Shown here in pieces: positions 41,840 through 54,800 of a stretch of DNA of 64,000 nt. Source of the stretch: Cannabis sativa (Eukaryota > Streptophyta > Magnoliopsida > Rosales > Cannabaceae); contig NC_083604.1 in assembly GCF_029168945.1 (NCBI RefSeq), positions 5,696,812 to 5,760,811 on the forward strand. Direction: 5' to 3'. The position numbers were made by a program, and so were the translations under genes. How positions within the stretch are numbered: the first letter of the stretch is position 1; the number at the start of each line of letters is the position of its first letter. The notes below the pieces were generated by a model. The model saw nothing but the letters and a program-made list of their open reading frames with translations. It did no database searches and was not told the origin of the DNA.

Positions 41840-42600
41840 TTTGGCCAAATTACTATTTTACCCTTCTAATTACTTCTTTATCTTTTAGTACCGTTAACTT
41901 ACTAGTGAAAGTATAATTTACTTCAAATCTAAATTTGTACACAATTTTTCAGTTCTAGAATTAACACTTACAGCAAACTAACATTCGATTTGTTAGGAAA
42001 GTTAGGATTCTATTATTGTAGATAATGTTCCCAATCATCCACAATTAGATTCCCAAAACAGAAGTTGTAAGAATCATCTTCTGTGATAAACTTTAATGAG
42101 TGAATCAAAGAACCAATAACATGAATATGAGTTCATGATTACTCAAGATTTAGGCTGATCTACTATTGATCATCTTTATGATATGAATTAGGTCTTTATA
42201 GTAAATAATAAGTTTGATAAAGACAACTTTATTCATATCAGTCATTATCATATATAATCTCTATTATATACAACAACTTCACTTAGATATCATGCTACAT
42301 CAGTAATCTGAATCGAGATTATTTGTATCGAATAATGGGTATCAATGAATTGCACTGACAACCATTGATTAAAGATTCTTAAACTTTAATATGTTGGTGA
42401 CTATTTTATTCATGGCTAAGTGATCTTAATTCTCCATACAACTACAAGTCCCAACCTCATGTATGAATAAGAAATTTTTCAATATTTATATATAAATTTT
42501 TCAATATTAATATTAATAATTTAACATTCATGCATATATCATAATATTCAACTGTTATTAATAATGAGAAATGTCTTTACAATTGACAATCGAATAATCA
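41840..42600. other. AT-rich spacer, no gene seen
   Basis: Includes text such as TTGATCATCTTTATGATATG and CACTGACAACCATTGATTAAAG that resembles retroelement LTR or leader sequence. No ends or coding region could be assigned. Confidence 0.35.
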
Positions 42601-42619
42601 GATATATCAATCTGATAGA

Positions 42620-43227
42620 ACCACACTAGCTTCACATCCACTCATCTAGCAAAGAGAAGTCACGAGGAGAAAGGCATGTGCTTCAGCTTCAAGCAGAGAC
42701 AAGGTCTAAACCTTTGCCGACAAATCTTCCACAATTTGATCATCTTGATTCAAGGCTAGGACAACAGCAAAAGCCACGAAACCTCTCACAGCAGCATCTG
42801 CAAGCACATTCATACCATTTCCACGAGAATGAGTCACCAATTGTTTGGGAGAAGAGGGATCATTCGAAATAATAAACTTGATTCGACGAAACTCTTCAAT
42901 ATCACTCAAAGTCCTACAGATAATAATTTTAGGTGGGCCAATACTCCCCTCATGGAAGGTAGAATTTCTCACCTTCCATAAGTCCATGCACAAACCAACA
43001 GCCACCTGAGTAATCTTCTTCCTCTCCCCCACAACAATCGCACCAGAAAAGGGGTTTAAAATCCAAGAAACCATCTCAAGAGTAGACTCAAACCGCAAGG
43101 GCTCACTTCGAATGCCTCACTAAGTTGAGAACCAACATTTTCTAGCCAAAGGACGCTTGAAGAATACATGAGATAGAGACTCATCACCATAGTCACATAA
43201 AACACAACGCATATTATTAAAGCCTTA
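42620..43227 (-). pseudogene. LINE fragment: zf-RVT to RNase H spacer, decayed
   Basis: The minus strand reads CVLCDYGDESLSHVFFKRPLA near 43150-43215, a zf-RVT type segment, then a stop. An open stretch (43098-42706) follows, with LCMDLWKVRNSTFHEG and NVLADAAVRGF typical of the linker and the start of RNase H. The usual Trp-rich WxxWKxRN pattern is recognisable. It is broken by stops and truncated at both ends. Confidence 0.6.
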
Positions 43228-43478
43228 CCATATTGAGGATTTTAATCCAACATAATAATAACATGGCGATTAAATTTAGAAGGAACAAGCTATGTCAGAT
43301 GAGATTATTACTCCTTCTAATGTGGTTCACTATTGCTAGAAAAGAAAATGACAATGATGATGCTTGTGTAAATTATCAATGGTTCTTCTATCTTGAATCA
43401 CCATTAATAATTTACTCAAACATTTTAACAAGAAGTAGTCCTATATTGTTCTCCTAGCTTCACTTATCCATGTATGTC

Positions 43479-43483
43479 ATGTG
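43479..43483. repeat. Target-site duplication ATGTG, left copy
   Basis: ATGTG immediately before the first LTR is identical to the five bases after the second LTR at 60735-60739. Confidence 0.9.
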
Positions 43484-45373
43484 TGTTGGGTTTTGTGCCC
43501 TAAATAAAACCCTTTACAATCTGATTAGTTATCAATATAAGAAATTTGAAGTGATTTATGTTTGCATGAATTTTACATGCTAATGGTTTAATATGTTTAT
43601 TACATTTACACACAAAATCTGTTAAGTCCAGATCATATATTTATTCACAATTACAGTATTGTCAACACAGTGGAATGTGATTGTGATTATATGAATCAAA
43701 AGACTAAGTCCCTGTTTCATCAGTGTTTTGGATTTACACTGATGTGATAATCAGCGATGATGTGTACTTACACTTGGAGTAAGTGTTATGTTCTTTCCAG
43801 GACATTGGTAAAGTATACTAGTTTCGAATGTATGGAGTATACATTGGACTGGACCGATATTGAACTTAGTTAAGATATTATAAACTTACCGTTGTATCTT
43901 TCCAAGTCAATATCAGTAGTTGATCTTAAGATTAAAAGAATCTAAATCCTGATATGCTTAGGCTCAACTCAGGAGTGTTATTCATGTTCTTTGATTTATT
44001 AGTTAAGCCTACTTTTGGGTCAGGGTGATACGTATATTTTGGGAACATGATAGTATGATTGAGTGGGAGTGCTGAACATAAATATGGAATCTATAGCTTC
44101 TACTGGTGTATAGAAGTCAAGTGATGATTCCCTTCGAGCTTAGCTAAATAGAAGTAAATGGATGAGCTCTTGTTTAAGTGACTAATTCTTAGATCACTAA
44201 ACATCATTTACAGGTAGCTAAGTGTTTTAAGGGGCAAAATACGTTGAGGGGTGAGAACGGTAAAATTATCCCATCTCGATGTAAATCATCTATATAGAGG
44301 ATCTTTGATCACAATAAGATTATAACAATGGTTAAATGAGATAGCATATCTATATCGTGGAACATATAATATGCTCTATATAAGTCTGAGAGTGCAATTC
44401 TAAGTTCTAAGAGTGGATTCAACGAGGAATTAATAAGTAGGGATTTACTTAGTAAATTCGGTTCACTTATTGGAAGCTCAGCATATAGATCCATGGTCCC
44501 CATTCTAGTTGAGACTATACTGCTTGTAAGACTCAATAATTGATTTGTGATTAATCAATTATAATTCTAAAGTTAGACTATGTCTAATTTGTGAATTTTC
44601 ACTAAGCAGGGGTGAAATTGTAAAGAAAAGAGATTCTAGGTTTATTTATTAATTAAGAGACTCTATGTGTCTAATTAATAATTAAATTAAATGACAATAT
44701 TATTTAATAATCTATTTTAGTTATTAAATAATTAGTTTTGGCATTTAAAAGGTTAGAATTAGAAAATTGACATTTTTGAGAAAATAGAAATAAAAATTGT
44801 GAAAACTGCAAAAACCAAGTGAGGCCCAATAAACACCTTGGCCGGCCACTTAAGCAGTTTTTTTTTTCAAATTAATATTTTCATTATTTTAATGCCAAAT
44901 AATTACTAACCTAAACCTAGTAGTTGTCTATAAATAGAAAGTGATGGCTCAGTTCAAAATAACCTTTTTCTCAGAAAATCAAAGATTGTTTTTTTTTTTT
45001 GAAAAACTGAGCCTTCCACTTCTCTCTCTATAGCCGACCCTATACCTCTCTCTTTTCCTCTTCATAATTTCGACCCTCGGTGATAAATGTAGTGCCCACA
45101 CACAGCAAGTGGTACCTCAATCATAGATTGGAAGACTGTGAAGGATCACACACAAAGAGAAGGACATTCGGGCTCAGATCTTGATAATACTCTGCGACAG
45201 AAAGGATACAAGGGTTAGAGATCTGAGTGGAAGGAGACATTATTCCACTGCATCAATGTAAGGTTTTCTTAACTTTATATGTGTTTATTTATCGTTTTAG
45301 AAAGTTCATATTTAGGGTGTTAAACAACATACTTGTGAGTAGATCTAAGATCCTGGTAAAATAAATTCCAACA
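43484..45373 (+). repeat. 5' LTR (1890 bp)
   Basis: Begins TGTTGGGTTTTGTGCCCTAA and ends GGTAAAATAAATTCCAACA, with canonical TG...CA. A TATA-like CTATAAATAG lies at about 44929-44938, followed by a CT-rich region near 45015-45060, which suits an LTR promoter and R/U5 region. Confidence 0.92.
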
Positions 45374-45375
45374 AC

Positions 45376-45388
45376 TGGCCTCAGAGCC
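45376..45388 (+). promoter_or_regulatory. Primer-binding site, initiator tRNA-Met type
   Basis: TGGCCTCAGAGCC lies two bases after the LTR. It matches the common plant retrotransposon site TGGTATCAGAGCC at 11 of 13 positions, and GATGGTT-like ATGGT follows. Confidence 0.8.
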
Positions 45389-45649
45389 ATGGTAATTGAT
45401 TTGCTTGCAAGAAATTTGGACTTTAAAACGATTGTTTGTGATTTGGATGGTTTCATGTTGTTTTGTGTGTTATATGATGATTGATTGATGTTTGTGAATT
45501 TTCGTACAAAATAATTGAAATTCTGTTTCTGGAATTATTTTTGTTGGATAGTATGGAAAAAATTAAGCAATTTACTTTTTTACAGAACTCAATTTTAATT
45601 TAATTTGAATTAGTTATGATTTTTTGAAGTTTCGAAAAAATATCGGAAT

Positions 45650-45860
45650 GAAGCACTCACCCACGCGCGCGGAACCGAGTGATCCTCGGTCAGGCGCGTG
45701 TTCGGACAAGGTTTTGTCTGAGCAACACGCCCAGGGGTGTCTAAAACCCCTCCTCTGCGCGCAGACATGCTGCAGGTTTCCCCCTGGGCCGAGTTTTCTC
45801 GGCCGTGCACTCCCCCTTGCGCGCGGGCAGTATGCAATGCATATTGTCCGTACAGCTCGC
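45650..45860 (+). other. GC-rich leader island in the LTR element
   Basis: About 210 bp rich in G and C, bounded on both sides by highly AT-rich DNA. It holds three GCGCGC cores (near 45665, 45757 and 45820) and several short inverted repeats such as CTGCGCGCAG. It lies just after the primer site, where packaging or dimerisation signals of retroelements are usually found. ORFs across it on both strands have no homology that I recognise. Confidence 0.6.
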
Positions 45861-45899
45861 AATTTTTCGTTTTTCTTCGATTTTTCATGCTATTTCATG

Positions 45900-48540
45900 G
45901 AATTAACTTCCGATTTTTTGTGTAGTTTTGTATTTAGATTTTCATTTTTCAATTTTTAAATCTAATATCAGAAATAAATTAATTTGAATTTTTTAAAATT
46001 AATCTTAGATATTAGTGTAATTTGAATTTGAAAACAAGTAAAATCTATCTTTTTGCTTGATTTTTTATCTTATTTTTAAATTTGATTATATCTTATCTTA
46101 TTTTTAAATTTAAGGTCAGATATTAATTTTTTTTGTTAAATTAAATATATTTTTTTTAATTTGACCTTATTTAAATTTAAAATAAGATAACTATAATCAT
46201 GATATTTTGAATAGAAATAAGATATTTTGCTAACTTTTAAATTTTGTTATTTTATTCATTTAAATTAAACTATAAAATCTGAAAAAGATATTTATTTATC
46301 TTTTTTAATTTTTATTGAATATTTAATTTATAAAATAACAATATTTTTTTTTTAAAAAAAAAAGTAGTTAGCAAATTTTTGAAATGATATTTAGGTTAGT
46401 TGAAACCTAATTTTTCAAAAATTATAGGTTTAATTTTAAATATTATTTTTTTATTTTTTAAAATTCGAAAATATATATATTTTTTATTATTTAATTATTT
46501 TTCGAAATTTAATTATTTAAAATTAAATAAATTCTACATCCGACTATCCAGTTAACCTTGTTGCAGGAGTATGTGTTTTAGCTTATGTGTAAGTTTTATA
46601 AAACCTATTATTGCTTGATCTAAATTACCATGGTTAACTTGTTGACAGATCCAATGATTTGATTTTAACCCATGGTTCAATTGTCAATAGGTCAAGTAAA
46701 TAATTTGTAACAGGTAAATTTTACAATCTTCTTTCATCTGTGTATGACTATGACATGATAGGATCCATCCAAATGTGTGCCTGTGTGAGCCTATATGTTT
46801 ATTTTATTATAGATGCATATAGGTTGTTGCTAAATAAAATGTCACACCCTGATAGATTTTATTTAGGTCCATTTAGTATTTGGACCTATTCAATTAATAA
46901 CAGTTATTTATTTTAAGGTTAAATTCCTCTCTTTTGGGCCTTGTGTGAGAGTTGGGGGCCATTAGAAGTGGGTACGACATACTGAACCCAGCTCCCCCTC
47001 ACATGAACTACCCCAATTGTGAAGGCCCATTTGCCTGATTTGAATAACTGTGCTAGGTTAATTAAATTAGTTTAACCTAATAAAATTGATTAGCAACAGT
47101 ATTAACTTTTAAAATATATGATTTTTTTTTTCATTTTCATATTTTAAAGTTAATTTTAAGAAAAACACTCTTAGTTTTAGATATTATTTCTAGACAAACT
47201 ATTTGTATTTTTCTTGTATTTAATTAAATAAAGAATTTTAACTAACTAGATTATTTCTGAAGCTTATTTAATTAAATATTCCTATTTAAGTTATAAATTA
47301 GTTATATTAACTGATTTTTCTTATCTAACTTAAATTTGAATATTTTATTTAAATTTAAAATTAAGTTGAGGAATTCTAGGCATTAGTTATTAAAGATTCT
47401 TAAGATATTTTTTAAGTTAGTTTTAAACTTAAAATGGAATATTTTTCAAATTAAGTGGTTACAACTTAATTTTTGATATTTAATTAAATTTAAATTTGAA
47501 AATATTTAAGTTCTAGATTTTTTCTATAACAACTTAAATCAGATATTTTTTCAAATTTTTGTGAAAAAGATACTTAGTACAATAAGATATTTTCTAGATA
47601 GTTATTTCTAGACTACTTATTATTTCTAATATTAAATAGGAAAATATTATACATTGTGAAATTAATTATTTAAATAATTAATTTTGGTACAATTTAATTT
47701 AAGTACATTTTTTTTCTAGTATTAAACTAGAAATTAATAATTAAGCCTTCTCTACACTTAATTATATATTTCTTGAATTTAATACATTTAATTAAATTGA
47801 AAATTAAATATCTAAGTTGATTTTCATCATGATACTTAAATATTTCTTTTTCATGACACTTAATTAAATAGAAAATTATTTTCAGTTGAAATTTATTTTT
47901 TCAACTTAAATTTAAATAATTTTCAAAATATATTTTTTCTTTATTTTATTAATCAATTTCGAAATTGCATTTAATTATGCAAGATGATTTTGAATTTATC
48001 TTGAAAAATAGATTAAGTTGTAAATTAATTATTTATTTTAATTAATTCTTGGACCAACTTAAATCAATGATTTTTCATTAAATGATTAATTTAAAATAAA
48101 TGAATTAAAGTATATTATTAGAAATTGAATTAATTAGTCAAAGAAAAATCTAGATAGGTGATATTTTTGCTTGAAGTATTTTTTCTAAGTAATTATTATT
48201 TAAGTATTTCGAAAATAGTAAAGTTTTATACTTTCTTTTTCAAAATACAATAAATATATTCTCATGAAAATTTAATTTGAGTTGCAAATTAATTTAAATT
48301 AATACAACTTAAATAATTTTCTTAATATTTATATATAAAAATTACTACTAAGATGTAAATAATTCAATTTATTTCAATCACCATCTAAGTATAATTTTAT
48401 AAATATTAAATTAAATTCTAATTTAGAATTTTAATTCTAAATTTAATATTTAATGAATATATTTTATTATAAATAATAAAGAAAATACATTTTAAATAAT
48501 AAGCTTTATTATTATTAAGATATTCGATCTCTATTGTTGG
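45900..48540. other. AT-rich leader of the LTR element
   Basis: About 2.6 kb of A/T-dominated sequence with endless short ATTTAAAT-type variants and no coding frame. Such long untranslated leaders before gag are seen in other gag-only elements. Confidence 0.55.
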
Positions 48541-49020
48541 TTTTACATAGCTTTTGTTTTAGTGAGTAATCCTCCCTAATGGAGGAACGTTCATTAGCAA
48601 GTTAGTACCGTTTAATCTCGAAAGATAAGTAGCTTTGGAGTGTTTTATATGGTATGGATCACCCTAATGGTGGCGACTATATTTGACTTACAAAATATGA
48701 AACAATGGTAGAAGCTCATAAGATAGAATAGCCTTGACTCTCACCTAAGCGGGACAACGCTGGATTCCAATCTTGATCGATCGAATAAAAGGTTGCTAGA
48801 ATGTTTAAACAACTCTATTCAATGGATGGTAGCTTTGACTCTCGCCTAAACGGGACACTGATATCAGTCTGTTGAAAACCTTGGAAATTATTTAGGATTG
48901 TATTTTTTTAAAATTTTCTCTTATCATTCCTACATACTATGTGCTTATTAAATCTGAATTGGATTTTGTGTTAAACCATAATTGATTTCTATTTATTATT
49001 TTGTAGTATCCACTATAACC

Positions 49021-49887
49021 ATGATGAATCCCATGTTATCACTCTTGACCGAAAATAAGCTAAATGGATCTAACTTTCCAAAATGAAATGAGAACATTAA
49101 TATTGCTCTCATAGGAGAAAGTGCATTGTTTGTGTTAACTGAGCCGTCTCCTGAAGTGTCGGGTGACAATGCAACCGAAGTTGTTAAAGAGAAGTATAAG
49201 CGTTGGCAGAATGCTAACAATAAAGCTCTATACTTCATGCTTTCCAGCATGGTTGACACCCTTAAAACTCGGTTTTCTAAAACCGAAAAGCCTGCTGAAG
49301 TTATGACGAAGTTAACTGAGCTATTCGGTAGGGCATCTCTTCAGTCTCGCTTTGACGCGACTAAAAAATACATCAATGCACGGATGGAACCCCATCAAAA
49401 TGTGCGTGATCATGTTCTCCTAATGGTAAGTTATTTCCAAGAAGCCCAGGATCATGGTGCTGAAATGGATCACACTACTCAAGTAAGCCTTATCTTGAAT
49501 AGTCTGACTCCATCATTTCTGCCCTATACATCAAATTATGTCATGAATAAAAAGGACATAGACTTTCATGAGTTAGTCAATGACCTTCAGACATATGAAA
49601 ATGTGATTGGAGGCCCCAAGAAGAAAGGGGGTAAACTTCAAAATTCTAGCAATGGTAATGGGACGGTTAAACCTGAGGCAAATGTTGCCTCTACTTCAAA
49701 ACCCAAATCTAAGAAGAAGTGGAGAAACACCAAGAAGCTAGCCAAAGCCATGAAAAACAAAAAGGCTGCTGCTTCTGGTGATGCTCTAAAAGGAAAGTGT
49801 TTCTACTGCAATGAGAAAGGTCATTGGAAACCCCAATGTCCTAAACTTCTTGCAAAGAAACAAGGTATTTCTTTCTATAAACTTTAA
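49021..49887 (+). pseudogene. gag of the LTR retrotransposon, with internal stop
   Basis: The ATG at 49021 is in frame with the 253-codon open stretch that follows. Codon 22 is TGA (49084-49086), where related gag proteins have Trp (the NFxxW context), so the frame is interrupted at that point. The body shows the UBN2/gag-polypeptide pattern (YKRWQNANNKALYFMLSSM, then PHQNVRDHVLLMVSYFQEA). A zinc knuckle CFYCNEKGHWKPQC follows near the C terminus, preceded by a basic K-rich stretch. The product would be the capsid/nucleocapsid that packages element RNA. It ends at TAA after FYKL, with no pol downstream. TGA in place of TGG is a single transition. Confidence 0.8.
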
Positions 49888-50042
49888 GAGTTTTAGTGAA
49901 TTATTATCCAATTGGATTAGTGATTCTGGACTAACTTTGTTTATTTGTTTCTTCTTCTTATAGGCCAAGCTACTTGAACTCAGATGCTATCTTAGTGAGT
50001 TGGATCGGAAAGCTGGACAAAAGGGTGAAGATCGTCCAAGAT

Positions 50043-50047
50043 GAAGA
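50043..50047. repeat. Target-site duplication GAAGA, left copy
   Basis: Matches GAAGA at 56203-56207 exactly. Removing 50048-56207 rejoins the text AAGATGAAGA with TGAAGCTCATTTATC. Confidence 0.85.
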
Positions 50048-51868
50048 TGTAATATCCAGATTAAAATAATATTTAATTTTTTTTTCTCTCCTTGGGATAT
50101 TAATTGTGTGAGGATAATTATCTTATATATTTGTGTTGTTAGTGAGTTGAGATTGTTGCTTAGATTATTGTACCAATTTTCTAGAGAGAGTTAAAGTTAT
50201 ATTAACTACGAAAGTAAAATATTATGGTATTTTTACAAGGTAGGTAATCATTTAATTAAAGCCCAATATGAAAGTTTATTAGGATTTTATAAATTATTTA
50301 GTAGATTTTAATTAATGGTATAAGTGATATTAAATAACATTATTATAGAATTAATGTTAAAAATTCGTAGGTTTGGATAAATTCGCAGGATTAAAAACTG
50401 TTTTACTAAAACGATCATATCTGGAGTTCTAGAGCTCGGATTGAGGTGATTTCAGTGGCGTTGGAAAGATAATTCAGAGATCTATCAATGTAATTTTAAC
50501 TTTATTAGGGTCAAAATTAAGCTAGAAAGTGACGACCTGTTAAGCTTAGAAATCCTATGTTTTGAAATTTAAATTTAAAACTTATATCTAACAAATAAGA
50601 TTTTTTATTTAATTATTCTATTTAGAGTTAAATTAGTATCAGATTATAGGGATTTTTTTTTTATTATTTTCTTTTATAGGTTTAATTAGATTATAAAATC
50701 TAAATCTATCACATTCTTGATACGTAATATGCAGAGCCTCTAACCCTAAGAAAAATAAAACTAAATCTCAATCTCTTTCTTTCAGCCTGAACACAATTCT
50801 TAGAGAAGACACTCATAAAATCCTATATCCTACAAGTTATCCATCTCGCTACCTATCAAAGATTTATAATTTTCCTTCTTGTTTCATTCTCTTCGCCAAA
50901 CAACACTCATGATTTTCATCAACATAACATTGAGATCATCATCACCATTCTAATAATTTGAGATTTCAAGATCTAGCACTGATTAAGAAGAGTCATCAAG
51001 AGGTAGTAGTGACGAGATAACAATTCTTAAGCAGCGGGATTTGAGGTAAGGAAATTAGATAGTTTTGTATGTGTTTATCTGCATAAATTTAAATTCTTTA
51101 TGTATTAAAATATGACTTATGATTTGTTTTTATGAATATGTATATGGTACTGAGAATGTGTGGTATGGACACAATATGAGTTTGTGAATTGATACATAGA
51201 TTATGGTTGTATGACTTGTATATGTTGTATGTTGTATTTGTATGTTTCAGATTGTGTGTTGTATGATGTATTTGTATGTTGCATGTTATATGTTGTATGT
51301 TGTATGCTAACGTCTCAGGTAAAGTGGGGGACCATGGTGGCGTATGATACGGGATAAGGCCGTTGAATGTAGAGATACCCTACCCTGCATTTTACTGAGT
51401 CTTGTATGAGATTGTTATGGCGGGTATGATACAGTGATGTTACTGTTGAATATAGAGATACCCTATCCTATAACAATGGTAGGGCTGCATAGGCCCATGT
51501 TAGTATATGGGCAGATTAGGCCCAGGATATTGTAGGGTCAGGCTAGGCCCGGGTTATGTAAGTAATGGCTATGATATGCCAATGTTGTGATAATGTTATT
51601 ATTATTTATAGTATTGATATGATTTTGTTATGAGTATGATATTGGAGTTATGATCTCTGTATATGTGTACGGTGTGAACAAATAGTATAGACTTGTATGA
51701 TAAAGGTTACCATATGTACAATTATTTGGTTATAGTTATAAAAGAGCATGTATGATATTGCTAAAACTTAATAAATACATTAATGGTATGTGTGATATTA
51801 TATGGTATTGTTTGATAAGCATTTCCTTACTGAGCTTTTAGCTCACCCCCCTTACTTTCCCTACTGAC

Positions 51869-54800
51869 AAATGAGGCCACATTGGTGTGCGACGGTTCTC
51901 TTGCACGGGGCCCGAAACAAAGAAAAGGGCCCAAATTTTCTATAATTAAGTTAAGAGAATATGTGTGCTATTTGTTTTGGTTTTTTTTTTTTTTTTTGGT
52001 TTTTTTTTTTTTTTTTTGTTAAGTTATATATTGGTCAAAGCCTAAAATTTAGGGGCTGAATTAACTTGCCGTTAAAAAAATACCATTTCAATCATTTTTT
52101 TTAAAAAAAATTAACTTGCTGTTATCTTTAAATTCCCTAATTTATAGGCTAGCAATGTAAGTAACGGTACAATTCTTTTAAAATTTATTAATGTTATTTA
52201 GTTTTTTTTTTCAAACCTTTTATATGACTATATATAAATATCTAATTTAAGCTTTTCATCAAAATTAAAAATTAAAATTGTTTCGGAAGGTGAGAGGAAA
52301 GGCATTACATATATTTTGCTCTAATCTATATTTTTAGTTTTCTTTTCTTTGATAGAAAATATAAAATAAAAAAATTAGAGAATAATATCATTCATTGAAA
52401 TTTCTTGAGGCAAATTTATCAACGATTAATAGAAGGTATGTGTTTAATATTTACTCTTTGCTCATTTTATCTACGTTGTTTATTATTTTTAAATCTGTAT
52501 TTTTGTTATATTTAATCTACTAGCCATCATCAATAATATTCATATATTAGTAGTTAGCTAGTTTCTTCTTCCTTGTTTTTTTACCTTTTATTTTTTAAAA
52601 AAACTAAATGTACCTATTTATATAATGCTGAAACTAATGGAGAAAAAGAAGTATGTACTCTGTATATGATGTAAATTCACCCTTGTTTAATACCGCCAAT
52701 CAATCATATTTTTGTCAACTTTTTTTTTTTTAATTGAGATTAATTGTTAATTGTTATTTAGTTAATTACTGTTTATTAATAAATTTACTTATTGCAGAAA
52801 TATTATTGCATAAATCAGAAATTAATTTCAAATGGGCATTGGGCAATTGGCGACTTTGAATTTTCTCAATCTGACGTTTTAACTTTGAAGACGGAATAGC
52901 AGCAAACATCAGGTTCTTTCATCCCTTTTTGAACTTCCAAATAATAATTATTACTGTCTTAATTGTTCTTTGAAATATTATATTAGTTGTTGTTGTTTTT
53001 TTTTTTACTATGTCTCTTAAAATTAAAAAATATGAGTCTGGGTATGAAAAACGTAAGAAAAAGAAAAAAATTGAGGAGTTAACTCAATCTCAAAGAGGAG
53101 CTCTTGACAAATTTATTATAAAAGAACCACAAGTTTTTTTTGAAAATCATAATCATAATGTTGTTGATGTTGAAATTTCTGAAAATATCTTGCTGCCTAT
53201 TATTGAGAATCATAGTGAAAATGATGATGTGGAAAATAGAGGTGACATGCCTATTGAAAATGATAATGTGAAAAATACAGGTGATGTGCCTATTGAAAAT
53301 GATGATATAGAAAATCAAAATTTTGATTCTGAAAATTGCAATGATGATCATTTGAATAATTCACTCGAAAATAAAATTTTAGAGGATAATAATAATGACA
53401 ATGCGGAGCAAACAAACTCATTTAAAAATTTACTTGATATATTTGATCCAAGAAATTGGGATGCTCTTGATCCAAAAATGATTGATTTATTAGTGATGAA
53501 GGGTCCAAAAAGAGATTGTTCTATTATGCTGGCCCTTTTTAAGGGTAAATTTTCTAGACGATTCACTTTGCTAATTTGTATACTAGAGTTTTATCAAATG
53601 GAGAGAAGTGTGATAGAGATTGGCTTGTTTATTCAAAGAGTTAGATAGAGTATTTTGTTTTTGTTGCAAAGTTTTTAAAGCGAGGGATTGTTAGAGGACA
53701 ATTAATAAATGAAGGCTTTAGTGATTGGGTACATATTGGTGAAAGACTTAGAGAGCATGAGATAAGCATGGAACATGTTAAAAATATGACCACTTGGTAT
53801 GAATTGCGTCTAAGACTCCAAAAGAATCAAACAATTGATAAAGCGACTCAAAGACTAATTGAAAAAGAAAAAGATCACTGGAAAAAAGTTTTACAAAGAA
53901 TTATTTTAATAGTTAAATTTCTTGCTAAACATAATTTGGCATTTCGTGGATCTAATGAGAAATTGTATCAAAATGGTAATGGTAATTTTCTAGGCTTAAT
54001 TGAAATGTTGGCAGAGTTTGATCCTGTTATCCAAGAACATGTTAAACGCATTACAAATGACGATATTCACATTCATCATCTAGGACATAACATCCAAAAC
54101 GAATTAATACTTTTGCTTGGCTCTGCAATCAAAACTGAAATCATTAAAAAAGTTAAACAAGCAAAATATTTTTCTGTGATACTTGATTGTACTCCTGATG
54201 TTAGTCATCAAGAGAAAATGTCCTTGATATTGAGATATGTGGATGTTTCTTCACATTACGGTAGCATTGAAGAATCTTTTTTAGGATTTTTAAATGTGAA
54301 TGATACAACTGGTCAAGGACTTTTTGATGTGCTACAAAATGAGCTAAAAAAACTTGATCTTGACATATTTGATGTGCGAGGGCAAGGTTATGATAATGGA
54401 TCAAATATGAAAGGAAAACATCAAGGTGTTCAAAAGAAATTTTTAGACATAAATCCAAGAGCCTTTTATACTCCTTGTGGTTGTCATAGTCTCAATTTGA
54501 TTTTGTGTGATATGGCTGAATCATGTAGTAAAGCTAGAGATTTTTTTGGAGTTATTCAACGCATTTATACGATTTTTGCCAATTCTACTAAGAGATGGCA
54601 AATTTTGAAAGATAATGTGAAAGGATTGACTCCGAAACCATTGTCATCCACTCGTTGGGAGAGTCGTGTAGATAGTGTTAAGGCTACAAGATCTCAAATG
54701 TTAGATTTTAGAGAAGCTTTACTTGAAGTGTCAGAAAATGATGGACTTGATTCTAAAATCAGAAGTGAAGCAAAATCCTTAGCAACAAATGAACTTGGTG

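Noticed and set aside
45610..45959. ORFs of 80-110 aa on both strands around the GC-rich island
   Set aside because: GC-rich DNA lacks stop codons by chance. The ORFs overlap on both strands, have no homology that I recognise, and lie in the untranslated leader of the LTR element.
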